Assembly (NCBI GenBank): GCA_902729315.2
Contig: LR746274.1
Coordinates: 5,639,037-5,703,036 of the forward strand
Length of the DNA stretch: 64,000 bases
Source: Spirodela intermedia
Lineage: Eukaryota > Streptophyta > Magnoliopsida > Alismatales > Araceae
Reading direction: 5' to 3'
Under the pieces are notes generated by a model. That model was not told the DNA's origin and did no database searches. It saw only the letters and a list, made by a program, of their open reading frames with translations. Shown in pieces: positions 35,480 to 46,892 of the stretch. Each line of letters starts with the position of its first letter. Positions within the stretch are counted from its first letter, which is position 1. Both the position numbers and the translations under genes were made by a program.

Positions 35480-36465
35480 ACTGACATCTATTATATAATC
35501 TAGATTTATATTATTTCTTCATCAACGTTTCATTCGTCTTTTTATTTTCATGTTAATGTCTCTTTTCTTAATTTAGGAATTTACCAAGGAAAATGACCTA
35601 ATCTTTCTTGTTGTATTTTTAGTGACTGAAAAAATATGGGATTTTCTCCACTTGTTGCTCATATTTTTCTACAGATTTCTTATATATTATATGAACGAGT
35701 CCAAGAATTTTTTTTCCATTATTTTGCAGATGACTTTGGCAAGATATTCTGCCGATCACAGTCCCTGATGGGAAACGTGGATTAACCAAAGTTTGCATCA
35801 AAAATAATCAATAAAAACTAAGAAAAGTTCATCAAGTCTTCAACAACTAACCCGCAAGATAAATAATAGATAGGATTATTCAAGGCGTCTTCTTGGGGAA
35901 GGCAATAATTTATTCTTATATTTAACAAATGGATCCATTGCAAAGAGATCACCATCAGCTTCCAAAGTGGTAAATAATAATCAAATTCGGGAGCTCATGC
36001 TTGTGACTCTTTTTCCATTCTGGGCATGTTTCAGACTCCATGGTCCTGACCTGGGATCAAGAATCTGCTCAAGAATCAGGAGCTGCTTGCTCTCTATACC
36101 CTCCATCGAAGAAGAGGTGGGCTGCTATGGAGGAGGAGAATGTCAGCTTCGACCTACCTATCCTTTATCATCTGATAAGCTGAAATAGCATAAGTTCCAC
36201 ATCTGACAACTTTGAAGATTCTTTCACCTTTTATCTGTTTTAGTAATTTATTAATTCACAGTGTGGTGTAACTGCCGTCTCAACAGCTACCTCCCCATTT
36301 GGTACCATTTTGGCAGGCAAAGCATTTACATGTTGAGGAAGAACTAGTGCAATCTGAGGTTGTTGTATTTTTTTTTAATACTGGTCGATCATAAAAAAGA
36401 AACTTGAGAAAGAATATGATTAAACATCAGAAAATATTGCAAGAAAAGCCCTAAATAGGTGATAA
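35480..36465. repeat. duplication unit 2, distal part (matches 24,421-25,290)
   Basis: Direct-orientation match with longer insertions than unit 1. The match fades at about 36,465 (gaaagaatatgattaaacatcag here against gaaagaatgattgaacatcag). Beyond it lies the 3' flank of the F-box gene. Confidence 0.85.
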
Positions 36466-37048
36466 GTTCAAAGATTAAGGTCAAAAAATAAAGAAAAAAA
36501 AAATCTAGCATTCAGAAATTCAAAAACTTTCAATTCCTTGGCTATTCGTTGTCTAAAAACTTCATGTTTAACAAGAGTCCCTGTTCTGCAGGAAAAAAAT
36601 GGTAACCAGAGTTTAAAATATAACAGAATTTACGGATATTAGCAGGTAAATAATTATGAATGGAGAGTAATGAAATCAACCTTTAGCGAATATATTGTGA
36701 CACAGTGAAATGGAGAGATTGGGAGATATGATTCGTTCGAGCACGTATATGGCATAGAGGAATCGCCAATTTCTTTGTGCAGAATGAACACAAGGGCAAC
36801 ATATATAGTAGAGGAGAAGCAAGCTTTTCACAGTGGAATATCTACATAGAATCAGTGATAATGGACCCTGAAGGAAGAACAATGGCGTGATCTGTACAAG
36901 AGCAACAATGACCTGATGAGCATAATCAGTCACCCAAAATTTCCCATGTTCAGCTCCGATGGACCAGCAGTTTAGACTCATAGAGAGGTCTTTATCACTG
37001 AGATTCCTAAAAAATAGAAGTAGACGTTGCCTCATGAGCATCATTCAG
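36466..37048 (-). other. 3' flank of the F-box gene
   Basis: This is mostly AT-rich and probably includes the 3' UTR. The minus-strand open frame at 36,676-37,044 has no motif and no start context; I read it as chance. Confidence 0.4.
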
Positions 37049-38161
37049 TCACCTTGGAACTCCAATCTGAGGCTCCAATGCGTGCCCAAACCAAGTCTGC
37101 ACATTCATGGGGATCTTGAAAGGGCAATGCCGCGGCCACCACCACTGCATCCTCCTCAGGTCGCACATCAGAGGAAGATAGGACGACGTGTTGCAGAAAC
37201 AGACCAAGCCCCTTCGATCGATTATGTAGAAATGGTTCATCCGATGACCACGAAATTCCTGAAGCAGCTCCTCAGGCATGGATCCGAACACCTTCCAACT
37301 CTTTTCCCCCACATTGAGCTCCCATATAACAATCTTACTTATATCGCCAGCCTCTTCCACCCCCGCTGTCAAGAAAAGGGAACCCCCATGGACCAAGATA
37401 TGGGAACAAACGATGCGAGAAGATGGCATCGCCACATCAACGACGGTCCAGTCTCCAGATTGTGGATCGAATGCCAGGAGATGATCAGGCGCGCGGCTTA
37501 AGCTGTACAGAATTCCGTCGAGGTAAGCGGAATTACCTAGAACAGCAAATTGCCCCCAGAACTGGCCCTTGAAGCTCCATGCGCCGATCGTCGATTTGAA
37601 CACCTGGGAGAAGACACGATCTATCGTCGCCACAGCAACGATCTGGTACTCCGAGGCGCCCTCATCTATGAGCCCTAAGGCGTAGCTCTGTCCATGCGAC
37701 GAGATCATGGGGGCGATCTCCCAGGCCCTCCCCGAGAAGAGATCACAGACCAACAGGGATGTCTCGTCCTCCTCCGCGAGGACCAGTGCCCCTCCAGAGG
37801 CGTGAACGCGACGGAGGCCACAGCTGAAGCCGCCGCGGGGGAACCGAGAAAGAGGGAGCGGCACCCAGCGGTCGAGCGACGGTTGGTAGGCCGCAGCGAA
37901 AGGAGCAGAGCTCTCCAGATCGGCGAAGAGGAGGAAGAACACGTCGTCGATCTGGTCGCCGCGGGCCGGCGTGGCGGCAATGTAGAACGAGGAGAAGGTC
38001 TCCGAACGAATGGCGCGGTTCCATCCTCGGCATACGCTTCTCGACACGACGAGCGAGGACACGGGAAGGAGCGAGAAGATCTTCTCCCAGATGTGCTCGG
38101 GGAGCCGATCCACCGCCGCCGCCGCTCCGGCGACCGGCGGAGGAGCCGGAGCGATCTCCAT
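37049..38161 (-). CDS. F-box protein with beta-propeller-like C-terminal region, intronless, 370 aa
   Basis: The F-box motif at about residues 17-58 (VDRLPEHIWEKIFSLLPVSS, then VCRGWNRAI) should bind SKP1 in an SCF ubiquitin ligase. The rest, about residues 75-370, selects the substrate. It shows repeated motifs of the plant kelch/F-box-associated type (AAYQPSLDRWVPLPL, LLAFDPQSGDWTVVD, VIWELNVGEKSWKVFGSMP, EFRGHRMNHFYIIDRRG, LVCFCN), consistent with a single-chain propeller. I chose ATG 38,161 because the frame has a stop 18 bases upstream of it and only a GTG in between. TGA is at 37,049-37,051. The single exon and length near 370 residues suit the family. Target and hormone pathway cannot be told. 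The gene lies just beyond the end of the duplicated region and faces away from the next genes. Confidence 0.9.
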   Translation of the reverse strand: MEIAPAPPPVAGAAAAVDRLPEHIWEKIFSLLPVSSLVVSRSVCRGWNRAIRSETFSSFYIAATPARGDQIDDVFFLLFADLESSAPFAAAYQPSLDRWVPLPLSRFPRGGFSCGLRRVHASGGALVLAEEDETSLLVCDLFSGRAWEIAPMISSHGQSYALGLIDEGASEYQIVAVATIDRVFSQVFKSTIGAWSFKGQFWGQFAVLGNSAYLDGILYSLSRAPDHLLAFDPQSGDWTVVDVAMPSSRIVCSHILVHGGSLFLTAGVEEAGDISKIVIWELNVGEKSWKVFGSMPEELLQEFRGHRMNHFYIIDRRGLVCFCNTSSYLPLMCDLRRMQWWWPRHCPFKIPMNVQTWFGHALEPQIGVPR

Positions 38162-38219
38162 CTCCAAAATCGCCACTGGTTACTCTCTGAAAGAGAAGAC
38201 GGCAGGCGGCGAAGACACA

Positions 38220-38300
38220 TTCTCCTCCGCAGGGTAGTGAGCCCCGGGCCGGGCTAATTGTTTACAGTCGTCGGGCCTATGGCCATATGGCCCGGCCCAT
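38220..38300 (-). promoter_or_regulatory. F-box gene proximal promoter with GGCCCA/GGCCCG elements
   Basis: Within 80 bases upstream of the start codon are ccccgggccgggc, cgggcctatggcc and ggcccggcccat. GGCCCA/TGGGCC site II elements are bound by TCP factors and are typical of plant housekeeping promoters. Confidence 0.45.
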
Positions 38301-38466
38301 ATTGATCGTCTAACTGGGATCTGCGAGGCATAGAGTAGCCTATAGCCTGATGCCACGTGGGATGGCATTGTGCTCTCCTACAGTTTATTACCCCTTCGTC
38401 TTTGATGCTACTGCTGCTGATCCGGAGCAAGGTATCCGGCGAGACGACCGCGGGAACTCAACGGAG

Positions 38467-38748
38467 ATGGCTCCCGGCTTACGCGGGGGATCAGGCGCTC
38501 ATCGCAGCCCCGGTGGATCGTCGGCGGTGCCACCATTGTCCACGGCGGAGATTAGCTTCCTTGACAAGTTCTATTTCGGCTCGGCCGGTGGTAATATTCT
38601 CTGCCTCGTTCTACAGTTTCTTGCGGTTTCTTCTTCGGTTAGGAAGTCGTCTACCTTGATCTGGATCTATCTCTTTCTCGACTCAACTTATTTTCCTGGT
38701 GCGCATCGATCCACCTCCTATGGTGTGTTGATTATTGATTTTAAATAA
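38467..38748 (+). CDS. uncertain short open frame or first exon, 93 aa
   Basis: It runs from ATG 38,467 to TAA 38,746-38,748. The first part is Gly/Ser/Pro-rich (MAPGLRGGSGAHRSPGG), then comes AEISFLDKFYFGSAGG, then a hydrophobic stretch. A possible splice donor (ggtg|gtaata) follows SAGG at about 38,590, so the hydrophobic part may be intron. The family is not recognised. It is divergent from the F-box gene 305 bases away and may share its promoter. Confidence 0.25.
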   Translation: MAPGLRGGSGAHRSPGGSSAVPPLSTAEISFLDKFYFGSAGGNILCLVLQFLAVSSSVRKSSTLIWIYLFLDSTYFPGAHRSTSYGVLIIDFK

Positions 38749-40040
38749 ATGACAAAGATAGCGGTAAAATTATATTATATGATTTCCAGTGCATGACGAG
38801 ACTGAAATAGCTTGGTGAATATCATATAATCTCCCTTCTTTGATGATCTCACTGTCGATGTCGATCAGAGAGCGGCGGAAAAGAAAGTTTCATGAGAATT
38901 GTGGAATGAAATACGTGCGGCATAAGAGCTTGGGCCTCTGATCTTATAGCATGATCGAACACTGCGTGAGTTTATATATGAAATATTTAAATTGGACAGA
39001 AATGGAAACGATCGATGTTCACATTGTGGCAATTACAAGAACATTTCTCCTTCCGGAAACTTATACACACAAAACACTGTACGATTTCTATTTTTTTCTT
39101 ATACACAGAAGACTCCTCTGCCTTTGATTATTTTCCTTGTACAGTTTGGGCGGAGTACCGGAGAATGCTCATATAAACATCACGGGAGGAAGAGCCGGCG
39201 GCAGAGTTTCCCATGTCCGAGCTCTTGAGACGAGCTCTTCCATATGAATTCGATTCACAGAGGTAATCGTTTTCCTGAACCTGGAGGAGAAAAAAAACCA
39301 AATTTTCAGATGAATGATGCTATCCCGCGTGATTGAATTCGAATCAATTTTCTCAGAGAGAGAAATCATCCTTACAGGAAAAGATTCAAGACGCCGGTCG
39401 AAGGTGGCGATTCACAGGTGAGACCTCGCCAGAAGGCTCCAGAAACTGGGAATCCCGTGGCGGGGGCTGCGCATATTCTCATGAATCTGCTGGAACTGGG
39501 CGAGTAGAGACGTGAACCTCCTCAATGGCGCGACGATGAGCGTGAAAGGGATGATCCAGAGGGCGAAATCCAGCAGCAGCATCACCTCTTCTTCTCCTCC
39601 CTCCGGCTCCAATGTCTCCCTCTCCCTGCGTAAGAATTCAACCCTGCTTCTGCTTTCTCTATCTAGACACAAATATACGGCTCCCCGACGCCTCCTGATT
39701 CCTTTTGATTATTGGAGGAAGTCAATCAATCTTCCGGAATGAGGCCGTCTCTTCTGGATCATCCAAGGACGACAGCACACATGGCAGGATCCTGGCGCTG
39801 GGCCAACATGTGCTCCACACAACTGGGGCCTTCGCGAGGAGATGCTTTCCCCTTGCGGATGGTCTTCCCTTTTTGCTGCTGAAACTCCGGTTGGAACTAC
39901 AGATTAATTTCCTCTTCTGTCCTTGTCGGGGAAGTTGACTCGCGGCTGTCGGGACTCCCTGGTGTTGCTTCCTCTTCTTATTTATTCTGAGGGAGAGCCT
40001 TCCTGTCCGACGGCGACCCCCCCCCCGCCCCTAATAAATA
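38749..40040. other. intergenic DNA
   Basis: Apart from the small frame at 39,412-39,582, no gene is supportable. Short frames at 38,992-39,228 and 39,705-39,938 lack motifs. Confidence 0.35.
39412..39582 (-). CDS. possible 56-aa membrane peptide
   Basis: The first ATG of the frame is at 39,582, with TGA at 39,412-39,414. A hydrophobic helix occupies about residues 2-19 (LLLDFALWIIPFTLIVAPL) and is followed by a basic amphipathic tail (RRFTSLLAQFQQIHENMRS). A TATA-like gtatatttg lies about 100 bases upstream on the minus strand. The pattern suits a tail-facing membrane peptide. It has no family that I recognise and may be chance. Confidence 0.3.
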   Translation of the reverse strand: MLLLDFALWIIPFTLIVAPLRRFTSLLAQFQQIHENMRSPRHGIPSFWSLLARSHL

Positions 40041-40323
40041 CTCTCTCTCTCTCTCTCTTTCTCACTCGCTCTCTCTCAGAGCCATATCGACGGGAGCCTT
40101 GTATGATGTACTACGGGTCTATTTTACATAGTTTGGTGTGCACTGAATACGCTTTTGGTATCTTATCTCCATGGGGCCGGGGACCAGCATGGGATTCGCG
40201 CAGTTGGTCAACGCACCACGTGGCACTCACCGAACGCAATCATCTTCTTTTTGGGTCTTGGGCCTTCAAATGAAGCCCAAGAAAAATGATTAGGCCCTTA
40301 AAATTAAGCCCAAAAACAGGAAT

Positions 40324-40366
<43 letters not shown>

Positions 40367-40808
40367 GGCCATATCGATTGGGAGCCTTGTATGATGCATA
40401 CGAGGTTTGTTTGGTGTGCATTGGAAATGCTTTGGCGTCTACCTCCATAGAAGGGACGGGACCAGTATGGACCCCACGCAGTTGGTCAGCGCGACACGTG
40501 GCAGTAATTACTGTCCAGAACGCAATTGGCTACCCTCTGGAACGTGTCTGCAACTTCCACCCCGGGAATATCAAAATGTTCTTCTTGCTGGTCTTGGGCC
40601 TTGAAATTGAACCCAGAAACATAATTTAGACCCATCTTATTCGATAGTTGCCCCCCCCCTCTCTCTCCCTCTCTCCCTCTCTCCCTCTCTCCCTCCCTCT
40701 CTCTCCCCCTCTCGCTCTCTCTCTCCCTCTCTCCCTCTCTCCCTCTCTCTCTCTCTCCCTCTCTCCCTCTCTCTCCCTCTCTCTCTCTCTCCCTCTCCTT
40801 CTGTCTCT
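40041..40808. repeat. alternating (CT)n tracts and a duplicated block of about 250 bp
   Basis: The order is CT tract (40,041-40,079), block A (40,080-40,327), CT tract (40,328-40,366), block B (40,367-40,650), C9 run and CT/CCCTCT tract (40,651-40,808). Blocks A and B align from catatcga through gggagccttgtatgatg, gtttggtgtgcatt-type sequence, cgcagttggtca and cacgtggca to ggtcttgggcctt. The unit therefore behaves as tract plus block. Both blocks keep an ACGTGGCA (ABRE/G-box-like) element. Confidence 0.85.
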
Positions 40809-41800
40809 ATAAAAAAGAATTGGAATAGACTTCATGCACTATCTGATCCTTACAATCACAATCTGATGGCTGGCACATTTACAATATCAAAAATATTTTA
40901 TTTTAAATAAAAGCTTAAAATATTTAGGTTTCCGAGAGTCATCTAGGCCGAATAATCTTAGGTTTTTTAATATGAATTAGTTTTTCCACGTAAGATATGG
41001 TGAAACGCTCGTAGCCTCCTCTTGCTAGCTCAATTGATGATATATAAAACACGATAACTCAATTGTTATTAAAATTCTAATACATCTTTAGGCATTCAAG
41101 TTATCTTATTTTCACACTAATCATGCTGAGCTAATTCTTACAGAGGTTCAGAATTAAATACATATTTTTCATAAATTTACCAAAATAATTTAAATAAATT
41201 CGAACATAAAAGTTATATATTTCATGAAATTTTAAATTTTAAATTTAGTTGCTCTAATAGTCTGCTAAATGCCATACGGTCATTAGACAATTATTTGGAA
41301 TTAATCAAAACAAAAATCAGATACCAACTAGATATTATTTGAATGATAGTAATTTCCTTCATCAGTTGATTTTTTTTTCTCGTTTTTTTCTTAAGACGAT
41401 ATAATAATTTTAAATTCATGATTTTTTTTAAATAGTAATTGTAGGAAATCGATTTAATTTATTATAAGAGTTTATTAGCAAAATCTTAAAAGCTCTTACC
41501 AGTCCTTGAGGGAAGTAGTCGTCTGTCTCTGGGTTCGTTGACGCTCCGTAGCTCCGCCGCCGGAAGCTCTGCCGCCGCCGCGAACCCCTGTGCCTGTCTC
41601 TCCCTGCAACGACGAGTGGGGGAGGGGGGGTGGAAGGTGGGGGAGGGGACTTGATTCGGAATCGGTGGACTGGAACCCCTAATCCTGGTAAATTTCGTTT
41701 GGGATGATGCTACGGCCCCGCGGCCGTCGCTGCCGTGAGATTTGCTGGAGACGCGGAAGCTGCGGGAGGAGGAAGATCGGGCGGGGATCGCTGATATGAC
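40809..41800. other. AT-rich spacer and CstF64 5' region
   Basis: 40,809-41,500 is AT-rich with no feature seen. From 41,500 the DNA is GC-rich and contains ctctgccgccgccg and a G-rich run. It is probably the promoter and 5' UTR of the gene starting at 41,801. Confidence 0.45.
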
Positions 41801-44800
41801 ATGGCATCCAGCTCTTCCCAGCGCCGCTGCGTTTTCGGTCAGTATCCTCGATTCTTCGCGAACGTCATTTCGGGAGTGGGAGAGTCGGTTTCCTTGTATT
41901 TGCTTCCTTCCAGTCGAGGGATTTCTCCTATGGCGATGACTGACGTGGTTGGTGTTGTTGGGCAGTCGGGAATATTCCGTACGACGCCACCGAGGAGCAG
42001 CTTATGCAAATCTGCGAGGAGGTTGGCCCAGTCGTCTCGTTCAGGTAAGACAGTCTTAAAAAAACCCTAGGGATTTTCCACCTCCGATGCCTGCTCTTAT
42101 TGTTTGATATTTCTCAGCTTCAAGTTTTCGTGGGGGGTGTGCTTCTATAGTGTATCAGGAGTGTAGGGATTGGTGAAGTTTTCAGCGAATGAAAAGGAGG
42201 CGAAGTTATTGGGGGCAAAATGAGTCTTCGGAGAGGATCTCTTCGCAAATGACAAATTAGCAGGAAATGGTACAGGAATGGGCTTCCGTCTGTAAAAATT
42301 AGATTCTCAAATCTCCTCGAATACAAATGATTCCTACCATGAACTGCACGGCAGATTTAGTAACTACGCGTATCAGGTGTGAGTTGGAAGTTTGGTATTG
42401 GGGTGATTGGGTCTTTAAAGATGAAATCCCAGAAGTTGGCAGATTATCAGGGAACGATGTATATTACAGATATGATTTAGTGGCATGATAAACTGTGCAG
42501 TATATTTAGGAACGATGTAGAGCGGCTGCAAGTCATAAAGAGGCCGGATCTTAGTCGTTGTTCCGTTGGTTACAGATACAAGTATTTTGTTTTGAACACC
42601 AAGTCCTCAGCGCAAGAATTCCTGAAAATATTACAGGAAAGTTAGTCACGTGAAATTATAAGCCTACGATTTTATTTAACAGAAACTCGGTAATACCATG
42701 GGATATCTGACTAGAAGCGTCCATCCCACGAATCCACACTATAATTCCTAGTCTAAAAAAACTGCTACTGGGCCTCTGCCAGGGAAAACCAAGAAGGTCA
42801 GTATGGGAAGGTGGGAAATGAGACCCATCTCCGTCTCCTGCATGTATCATTTGATATCCTACAGAAGGAAGTTATTGTCTTTTGGGAAATTACAGCATGT
42901 TAACACGGTCATGGAGGCAAGGATATAGACCCAGGCTGAGCTTGTGGATGCTTGGATACGGCCCACCTGTTGTGAGCATGGCCTGAGTTTACCATGTAGC
43001 TGGAAGAAGTCACAGACTGCCATCACGGAGAGGAGGGAGTATGGACCTTTGAAAAACTTGGAACGGTGGTGGGACGTGCCTCGTGGAGGGGTGGGTAATT
43101 GAGTACGATTAGGCCTGGTGATGCCAGAGTTCAGCCTTTATCTTTCCTGGGCCTCGTCAATCTTTGTGAAATTCAGTTCTCCTCTGCATTTGGTCCCAAG
43201 TCTGAGCAGAAGAGTGTCGAGCCTGGCTGGCCTCCTGGTTGGCCTGGGCTAATTACAACCTTATATTCATTTCAGCATGACACTATTGATGCGTTGGTTG
43301 CTTTTTCGAAGATTCTTTTGATATGGAATAACTAATTGATAGAAAACGCATCTTTTTTATAATATCTTCTTCTTGCATATATTTCTGGCTATAACGTCCC
43401 CTTTATCACCATCAGGGTGTCACTATAGCATCAGACTTTTCTTTCATATATTGAAAATCTTCAAATAATTTGCTGTCAATCAAATAAATAGCTAATATAT
43501 ATGAGCCAACATATATTGCAGGCTAGTGCTCGACAGGGAAACAGGAAAGCCCAAAGGTTATGGATTTTGTGAATACAAGGATGAAGAGACAGCTTTGAGT
43601 GCTCGTCGCAATCTACATGGTTATGAAATAAATGGCCGTCAATTACGAGTTGATTTCGCCGAGAATGATAAAAGTACTGACCGAGGCAGAGAGCAGGTAT
43701 AATTTTATTTCAGAAAAATACAGTTTGAAATTTGGTATGTCTATTTTCCCGATAGAATTTACCGTGAACCGTTCTATCTTTTGCCCCAGCAATGAACGAA
43801 CAAGCGAGTCAGTTTTAACTTGCTTAGTCAGCTCAATTTAGTCACAAAATTTAGTATTGGAATACAATCTTTCTTTGCACCAGTGAAATGCTAGTTGCCT
43901 TACCTGCAAATTCCACACGTTGCCATTCTGTGTCTTAGGAACTGTTGCAAAATCTTCACTTGGTCTTTTAAAGTACATTGAAAATGTACTTTAATCATAT
44001 ACGCTTTCCTGTTCTAATCATATGTCTTTTGTATTCATAAAATATGTCCATAGGTGAGTTGACTGTCGATCCATGCATGTTTTTAACACTTTTCTTTGCC
44101 GTACACTTGCATTAGGTTCAGGTAGATAGGCTAAGTCTTGTGAATGTATGAAACAAACAGCTATATTTACAAGTTACCTAAGCTGTTTATGCATAAAATT
44201 TTGTTCATCAGGGTCGTGGAGGGCCAGGACTGGCATCAAGCACAGGTCGCCCTCTTTTCTCCTCAGTGTCTCTAATTTTCCATCTTTTATATGGACACTT
44301 TTGTTTCCTATCTAGTTGGGTTACATGGTAGGAATATAATAAAATAATTAAACGTCCTTACGAGCAGGTGCTCCCTCAATCCTTGGAGATTCATCTCTTC
44401 ATCAACCAATTGGTCAGCAGTTAGCGGCCAGTGCTGCTTCAGCCATGGCCAAAGCGCTGGGTGAAGCCCAGACTAGTGGGATGTCCTCTAGTGGTCCACA
44501 AGGTCCGTCTGGGGCTGATCCTCTGACTCACTATTTGGCTAAAATATCTAGACATCAACTGTCCCAGGTCATGACTGAAATGAAGGTAACATACATCTGT
44601 TTTCTGCCTTCCACCTCTTATAGGAACTTTTTTGCATCATACCTCACGACATATAATCAATATTTATAAATTTATTTGTTTTCAGGCTTTAGCTACACAG
44701 AATGGGCCATTGGCCCGACAACTGTTGCAAAGTAGTTTGCAGTTGCCAAAGGCTCTCTTCCAGGTAATTTGTGACGTTTATTCTTTTTGGGTGGGGGGAA

Positions 44801-46892
44801 TGTTGTTCCAACATGTTCCGACATTATAGATTCCAACGCAGCTCAGAAACTGAGCCATATCCGATGAATAGGGCCAAGTCAAACCTAGTCGGAATATGGT
44901 TTATTGGATATTTAGAACATATCAAGATTTGTGAGAAGATAAGGTCACTTCCTTGAAAGATTAAGTTCAGAGATATGTGACAACTGGGTGATTACGATGT
45001 GATCATGCATCATGAATTTCGAAATTTGGTTTAGCATGGACCAAAGAGAATGATTTCATTCTGTAGAAGGCTTTTTCTTTCTTTGGGGGAGAGGGGGTAT
45101 GCATTGTATAGAATTTCGAATTTCGAAACTTGTATCCAAGTTTGCAAAAGAAATGATGGCCATTGAACCCACATGAGTGGTTCTAGATGACGATGTGGAC
45201 ATCTAGCTACCAGTGATAGCCCGTGCCCTCAAGTTGGATAGAGAGGCAACGAATGAAATGTGGCAAATCTAAGAAGGGTTTTGAAAAAACGTGCCATCAG
45301 TTTCTACATGTCTTCCACTGAATTTGATGGAAAAAGTATGGCACAATGGCGCAAAGACTGGTTTTAATGTGTACACTCGAATAATCTGTTGAACTAAACG
45401 TAGATTCTCATCTCTCTTGTTCATGCAGGCCCAGATAATGCTTAACATGGTGACGCCACAAATGGTGGGTCCTCTCTTCACCTTAAACGCTAGAAATACA
45501 TCCGGAAATCAGACATGTCTAAACCAGACTAAGTTCTTGATTCTTTATTCCTCTGCAGCTGCAGATGCCAAATCTTCGCCAGCCATCTCTGGATGGTCTC
45601 GAAGCCCAGAAACCCATCATTCCGCCTTTTCATGGGCAATCTGTGACGCAGCCTGGAATTCTGGCCAAGCTGCCGGACGGTCAGGTCTCCGGCCTGGCAC
45701 AGAGCCATCTGATCCCTGTGCAACCTCAGCTTCAGCATCTGCCGTCGGCCCAGGCTCAACATCTATCACAAGCCGTGCTTCTAGGAAAACCTGGGGTCCC
45801 AGCGTTTTCTCAGCCGCTCGGAGGGTTATCCGTCTCTCCGCTGACCTCCGTGGTGACGTCCAAGGGATTGCTTCAACAGATACAAACCCCTTCTCTGCAG
45901 CAAGACAGACCCATTGCACCTACAGCAGGAGGGATCCATTCAAATATCAGCATTCAACAGCCTCTCTCGGGACGCCTTCCATCGACCCAGGTTCTCTCGC
46001 CTTCCAAGGAATATGTTTCTTCCGACCCTAGTGATACCCTTGCTTATAGTTTTTGTATGATTGGCAGTATTATTTCTACTTTTTTTCCAAAGTTATTGAT
46101 CTGATAACATTTCAAAGCAGCGAATTCCATCGGCACATATTCCCGGAGAACATGGGGCCTATGCCTCACTTAGCTACGACTCAGCGTGGGGTTCTCAGGC
46201 ACGCATGGCTCAAGACGGAGATCATCCTTCAAAGCGCCTGAAGTTGGAGGAAGTAACCAGCGCTCCACAAGCCGGCGGCGGTGCTGCTTTTAGAACTAGG
46301 GGTGGTCTTGCCCAAGCAGCTGATACTGGCCTGCCAGCCGCCAGTCAAATGATCGGAGCTGATGGGACACAGCAGCCTGATAAACAGGCTCTTCAGGTGA
46401 CTTGATTTACCCACCAAATCGTTTTTTTTTTTTTTTCTTGCTAATGAATCTTAACATTATCTTCATCTGGGGAGTTCTGAATCATGGCTACTTTTGAGGA
46501 TTTTCTTATAAAATTTTATTTTCATCTCTTGAAAAGTTGCAAAAAAAATAAAATAAAATTTAGCAGACCAGGAAACTCTACAAACTTACCATTCTTGCTC
46601 ACCTTCTGGGTCGTCTGTTTTCAGCTGCTAATACCTTTGAAAATATTCCTTGTAATCTCTGAAAAAAAATCCAATGTTCACCCTGCTTATTACTATTTGA
46701 GGGAACTCATTAAACGGGAAATTTCCACTGTTCTGCTCGCAGCTTCCGCAGGACATGCACAAGGTTCTCCTGGAGCAAGTGAAGTCCCTAACGGCAGAGC
46801 AGCTGAGCCTCCTCCCTCCGGAGCAACGTCAGCAGGTGATCGACCTCCAGCAGCGGCTGCGACTGCTGGAAGGGCTGGATGCTGCCTCGTAG
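41801..46892 (+). CDS. CSTF64: cleavage stimulation factor subunit CstF64 (10 exons, 504 aa)
   Basis: Exons are 41801-41837, 41966-42044, 43522-43696, 44212-44245, 44368-44585, 44686-44763, 45429-45464, 45559-45990, 46121-46396 and 46743-46892. All have GT-AG borders and phases that sum to 505 codons. CstF64 binds U/GU-rich RNA downstream of the poly(A) site in the nucleus and recruits the cleavage complex. The RRM spans about residues 9-87, with RNP2 VFVGNIPYD and RNP1 KGYGFCEY (about 50-57). The hinge follows ([18 protein letters not shown] to MLNMVTPQM, about 150-219) and binds CstF77/symplekin in known orthologues. A Gln/Pro-rich middle runs to about 455. The C-terminal domain ([17 protein letters not shown], 456-504) is a three-helix bundle in known structures and ends [16 protein letters not shown]. 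No defect is seen. An 18-A run at 47,024-47,041 lies in the 3' flank. Confidence 0.95.

Noticed and set aside
36676-37044. 122-codon minus-strand frame after the F-box gene
   Set aside because: No motif, skewed composition, and it lies in the probable 3' UTR.
45417-46031. 204-codon plus-strand frame over CstF64 exons 7-8
   Set aside because: It runs through an intron and reads exon 8 in the wrong frame; the 45,559-45,990 frame matches CstF64.
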